Below, in pieces: positions 38,963 to 41,349 of a stretch of 41,349 nucleotides of DNA; the first letter of the stretch is position 1, and every line of letters starts with the position of its first letter. The position numbers were made by a program, and so were the translations under genes. The DNA is from an uncultured Actinomyces sp. (GTDB lineage: Bacteria > Actinomycetota > Actinomycetes > Actinomycetales > Actinomycetaceae): positions 1 through 41,349 of the forward strand of contig UWSI01000015.1 in NCBI GenBank assembly GCA_900541895.1, written 5' to 3'. The notes below the pieces were generated by a model. The model was not told the origin of the DNA, did no database searches, and saw only the letters and a program-made list of their open reading frames with translations.

Positions 38963-40507
38963 ATGAGCACGGCAGCATCTCCTGCGAAACGTCGCACGCG
39001 CGACACATGGACCAGCCAAACTGGCTTTTTAGTGGCGGCTATCGGTTCCGCGATCGGATTGGGTAATATCTGGCGATTCCCAGGTGTTGCATACACCAAT
39101 GGCGGGGGAGCGTTCCTCGTTCCCTATCTCGTTGCTCTGCTTTTCGCCGGTATCCCGATCCTTTGGCTCGAGTACGCCGTCGGCCATAAGTTCCGTGGAA
39201 CCCCTCCCTGGGCCTTCCGCCGTATGAACGCCAAGGGAGAGTTCCTTGGTTGGTTGTGCGTCTTCATTTGCTTCGTGATTATTACCTACTACGCCGCAGT
39301 TGTTGCGTGGTCGGGAAGCTACGTCGTCTATTCGATTACCGAGGCCTGGGGTGAGGATTCAAAGACATTCTTCCTTTCTTCTTTCCTGGGAACCGTCGGT
39401 TCTGATGAATTCTCGTGGACTCCGGTAGCGGCAGTTGCTATCCCGCTTGTCTTGGTATGGGCCTGCATTTTGCTCATTGCCTCTTTTGGCATCGCACGAG
39501 GGGTCGAAAAGGCCAATAAGATTTTTCTTCCTCTTCTGGTTGTCCTCTTCCTCGCTCTTGTTGTGCGTGCGCTCTTTCTGCCCGGTGCGTTGGAAGGCCT
39601 GAGCGCTTTCTTCACACCTAATTGGAGTTCCCTCGCTCAACCCAAGGTGTGGCTCGCCGCGTTCGCTCAGATCTTCTTCTCGCTCTCTGTTGGCTTTGGA
39701 ATCATGCTGACCTACGCCTCGTACCTCCACAAGAAATCGAACGTTACCGGAACTGCTTTGGTCGCTGGCTTTGCTAACTCGTCCTTCGAAATTCTTGCTG
39801 GTATTGGTGTGTTCTCAGCGCTGGGGTTCATGGCGCATTCGCAAGGAATCGCTGTTTCTGAGTTGAAGGGACTGACCGGTCCGATTCTTTCCTTCGTGAC
39901 CTTCCCGAAGATTATTTCGATGATGCCGGGCGGTCCGCTTTTCGGAGTCCTGTTCTTCTCTTCGCTTGTCCTCGCAGGCGTCACCTCTTTGCTCTCGCTC
40001 TTGCAAGTGGTTTCTGGTGCAATTCAAGATAAGTTTGCCTTGACCCCCGCGAAGGCTTCGCTCGTCATGGGAATTCCAACAACGATTATTTCTTTGGCGC
40101 TTTTTGCGACACGTTCTGGTCTGAATACCTTGGATATCGTTGATAACTTCATCAACAATGTGGGAGTTGTTGGGTGCGCGATTGCCATGGCGCTCTACAG
40201 CGCACTCGTGCGCCCCAGGCTTCGGGGTCTGCGTACGCACCTTAACTCTGTTTCAGCGCCGTCGATTCCTCCCGTATGGGACTACCTCGTTGGTATCGTC
40301 ATTCCCCTGGTACTGGCATTCATGATGGTGACCTCAGTGATTTCAAGTATCAGTGAAGGATACGGCGGCTATGCCGGGTATCTTGTGAACATCTTCGGGT
40401 GGGGATCTGTCGGTTTCGCGCTCCTGGCATCCGCAATCGTTACCCTGATGCCATGGTCGCATCCTCAGCGCTCAAGCACCTCGTCAACATCTAAGGAGAT
40501 CGCATGA
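38963..40507 (+). CDS. Sodium:neurotransmitter symporter (NSS) family amino-acid transporter, MetP-like
   Basis: A 514-residue LeuT-fold sodium symporter. TM1 carries the sodium/substrate motif GSAIGLGNIWRFPGVAYTNGGGAFL, and there are about 11-12 hydrophobic segments in all, ending in a short hydrophilic tail. A GGAAGGAA site precedes the ATG. The stop overlaps the start of a 52-residue single-span partner, the same arrangement as MetP-MetS of Corynebacterium glutamicum, which imports methionine and alanine. On that ground methionine/alanine uptake is the favoured prediction. It follows the metal transporter operon but appears to have its own promoter region. Confidence 0.92.
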   Translation: MSTAASPAKRRTRDTWTSQTGFLVAAIGSAIGLGNIWRFPGVAYTNGGGAFLVPYLVALLFAGIPILWLEYAVGHKFRGTPPWAFRRMNAKGEFLGWLCVFICFVIITYYAAVVAWSGSYVVYSITEAWGEDSKTFFLSSFLGTVGSDEFSWTPVAAVAIPLVLVWACILLIASFGIARGVEKANKIFLPLLVVLFLALVVRALFLPGALEGLSAFFTPNWSSLAQPKVWLAAFAQIFFSLSVGFGIMLTYASYLHKKSNVTGTALVAGFANSSFEILAGIGVFSALGFMAHSQGIAVSELKGLTGPILSFVTFPKIISMMPGGPLFGVLFFSSLVLAGVTSLLSLLQVVSGAIQDKFALTPAKASLVMGIPTTIISLALFATRSGLNTLDIVDNFINNVGVVGCAIAMALYSALVRPRLRGLRTHLNSVSAPSIPPVWDYLVGIVIPLVLAFMMVTSVISSISEGYGGYAGYLVNIFGWGSVGFALLASAIVTLMPWSHPQRSSTSSTSKEIA

Positions 40508-40662
40508 ACCCCGCTGCTATCATCATGATGATTGTGACGATCCTTCTGGTATGGGGAGGGCTTGTTGCATCCATGGTTATGCTCAGAATCCTGCCAACTC
40601 CGGATGGCGATGAGGAGCATGAAACTCTTGCTTCGCAAAAGGCCGAAGTTCCGACACGATAG
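40504..40662 (+). CDS. MetS-like small subunit of NSS transporter
   Basis: A 52-residue protein too short for routine gene callers. It begins MNPAAIIMMIVTILLVWGGL with one membrane helix (about 4-28), followed by RILPTPDGDEEHE, a charged cytoplasmic tail. MetS-family proteins start with the same M-(N/T)-(P/G)-x-A-I-x-M-M pattern, and W-G-G-L is their conserved core. The ATG overlaps the stop of the NSS gene (ATGA). Such subunits are required for activity of the methionine/alanine transporter. Confidence 0.88.
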   Translation: MNPAAIIMMIVTILLVWGGLVASMVMLRILPTPDGDEEHETLASQKAEVPTR

Positions 40663-40670
40663 GGGAAGAT

Positions 40671-41349
40671 GTGCGCCTCGTCGCCTTTGATCTTGATGAC
40701 ACCCTGGCACCGTCGAAGTCTGCACTTCCGGAGCCGATGGCCAATCAACTTCGTGCACTGCTCGACTGTGTCCCAGTGTGCGTGATCTCTGGCGGAGAGT
40801 TTGGACAGTTTCGCACCCAGCTACTGGACAACCTCGGCGCTTCTTCTTCTCAATTAAAGAACTTGCATCTCATGCCCACCTGCGGGACGCGCTACTACCG
40901 TTGGGATGAGCGGGATGCTCAGTGGGAACAGGTCTATGCCAATGACCTGACTACAGAGCAGCGTGAGCGCGCAATCGCGTCGCTCGAACGCCATGCGCGT
41001 GAGCAAGGGGTATGGGAATCCCATCCTTGGGGAGAAATCATTGAGGACCGAGGTTCGCAGATTACCTTCTCAGCGCTGGGGCAGAAAGCTCCTCTAGAGG
41101 CAAAGCGCGCGTGGGACCCGACAGGTGACAAGAAGCGGGCTCTTCGCGATGCGGTTGCAGGGGATCTTCCAGACCTTGAGGTCCGTGGGGGAGGATCAAC
41201 TTCAGTTGATATCACGCGTCACGGAATCGATAAGGCCTACGGGATGGGCAAGCTTGTTGAAATCACTGGAATCGCACCAGAAGACATGCTCTTCATTGGG
41301 GATCGGCTAGACGAGGGCGGCAACGATTATCCAGTGAAGCGTGATGACA
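40671..41349 (+). CDS. HAD-IIB family hydrolase, 3' end outside window
   Basis: The first 226 codons of an HAD-superfamily phosphatase. Motif I is AFDLDDTLAPSKS (nucleophile Asp7, general acid Asp9) and motif II lies at CVISGGEF. The cap region is alpha/beta with WDPTGDKKRALRDAV, and TSVDITRHGIDKAYGM is followed by MLFIGDRLDEGGNDYP (motif IV), as in the phosphomannomutase/sucrose-phosphatase-like IIB group. Similar proteins in actinobacteria are often named phosphomannomutase-like phosphatases; the substrate is unknown. The start is GTG 40671, with AGGGGA 5 bases upstream, 8 bases after the MetS stop. No stop occurs before the window end. Confidence 0.88.
   Translation, partial: MRLVAFDLDDTLAPSKSALPEPMANQLRALLDCVPVCVISGGEFGQFRTQLLDNLGASSSQLKNLHLMPTCGTRYYRWDERDAQWEQVYANDLTTEQRERAIASLERHAREQGVWESHPWGEIIEDRGSQITFSALGQKAPLEAKRAWDPTGDKKRALRDAVAGDLPDLEVRGGGSTSVDITRHGIDKAYGMGKLVEITGIAPEDMLFIGDRLDEGGNDYPVKRDD

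Overview
The window reads as chromosomal DNA of a high-GC Gram-positive bacterium. Several things point to the order Actinomycetales in the broad sense, most likely the family Actinomycetaceae (Actinomyces/Schaalia type): moderate-to-high GC coding sequence, an EpsC-type cysE next to cysK, an orphan SSB-like gene next to ettA, a lutABC lactate operon, a MetP/MetS-type NSS transporter, frequent leaderless starts, and an 'anchored-repeat' metal ABC transporter operon that is known only from actinobacteria. The genus is an inference. Gene density is normal, and I see no phage, insertion sequence, CRISPR array or origin cluster. No gene-free stretch longer than 300 bases was found.

Layout. 1-4.3 kb: the 3' end of a cysteine desulfurase translationally coupled to mnmA (tRNA thiolation), tRNA-Leu(UAG), bcp peroxiredoxin, a small HTH protein of unknown role, two tandem tRNA-Lys(CUU), a DtxR-family metal regulator and a HIT hydrolase. 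4.4-12.8 kb: leuS coupled to an Nei-type DNA glycosylase, a GNAT enzyme, cysE and cysK (cysteine synthesis), yigZ, rpmF and a DUF421 membrane protein. 12.8-17.9 kb: lactate uptake and oxidation (lctP-lutABC on the minus strand), then tRNA-Arg(UCU). 18.1-22.2 kb: a methionine locus with metF, metE and an orphan winged-helix protein. A very short leaderless Met/Cys-containing reading frame lies before metF, and a second, strongly Met/Cys-rich one lies before the winged-helix gene. 22.2-27.8 kb: ilvA, orn, ssb-like, ettA, tesB. 27.9-31.1 kb: malQ flanked by free-standing PTS IIB and IIA-IIB genes with no IIC. 31.2-32.2 kb: a family 2 glycosyltransferase.

32.3-38.9 kb: a five-gene operon under a Zur-like palindrome. 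It encodes a sortase-substrate-like surface protein, a ZnuA/TroA-like lipoprotein whose metal-binding fold is interrupted by a surface-repeat domain, a membrane-tethered copy of the same repeat, an ATPase and a ZnuB-like permease. The three extracytoplasmic proteins therefore carry one domain type at three anchoring positions. 38.9-41.3 kb: an NSS-family sodium symporter with its MetS-like small subunit, and the start of an HAD-IIB phosphatase that runs off the window.

Sulfur metabolism is a recurrent theme (cysteine desulfurase/mnmA, cysE/cysK, metF/metE, MetP/MetS). The two observations I rate highest are the pair of leaderless Met/Cys leader peptides and the Zur-controlled anchored-repeat metal transporter. 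Many genes start exactly 6-7 bases after a clear -10 hexamer, so leaderless translation appears to be common here.
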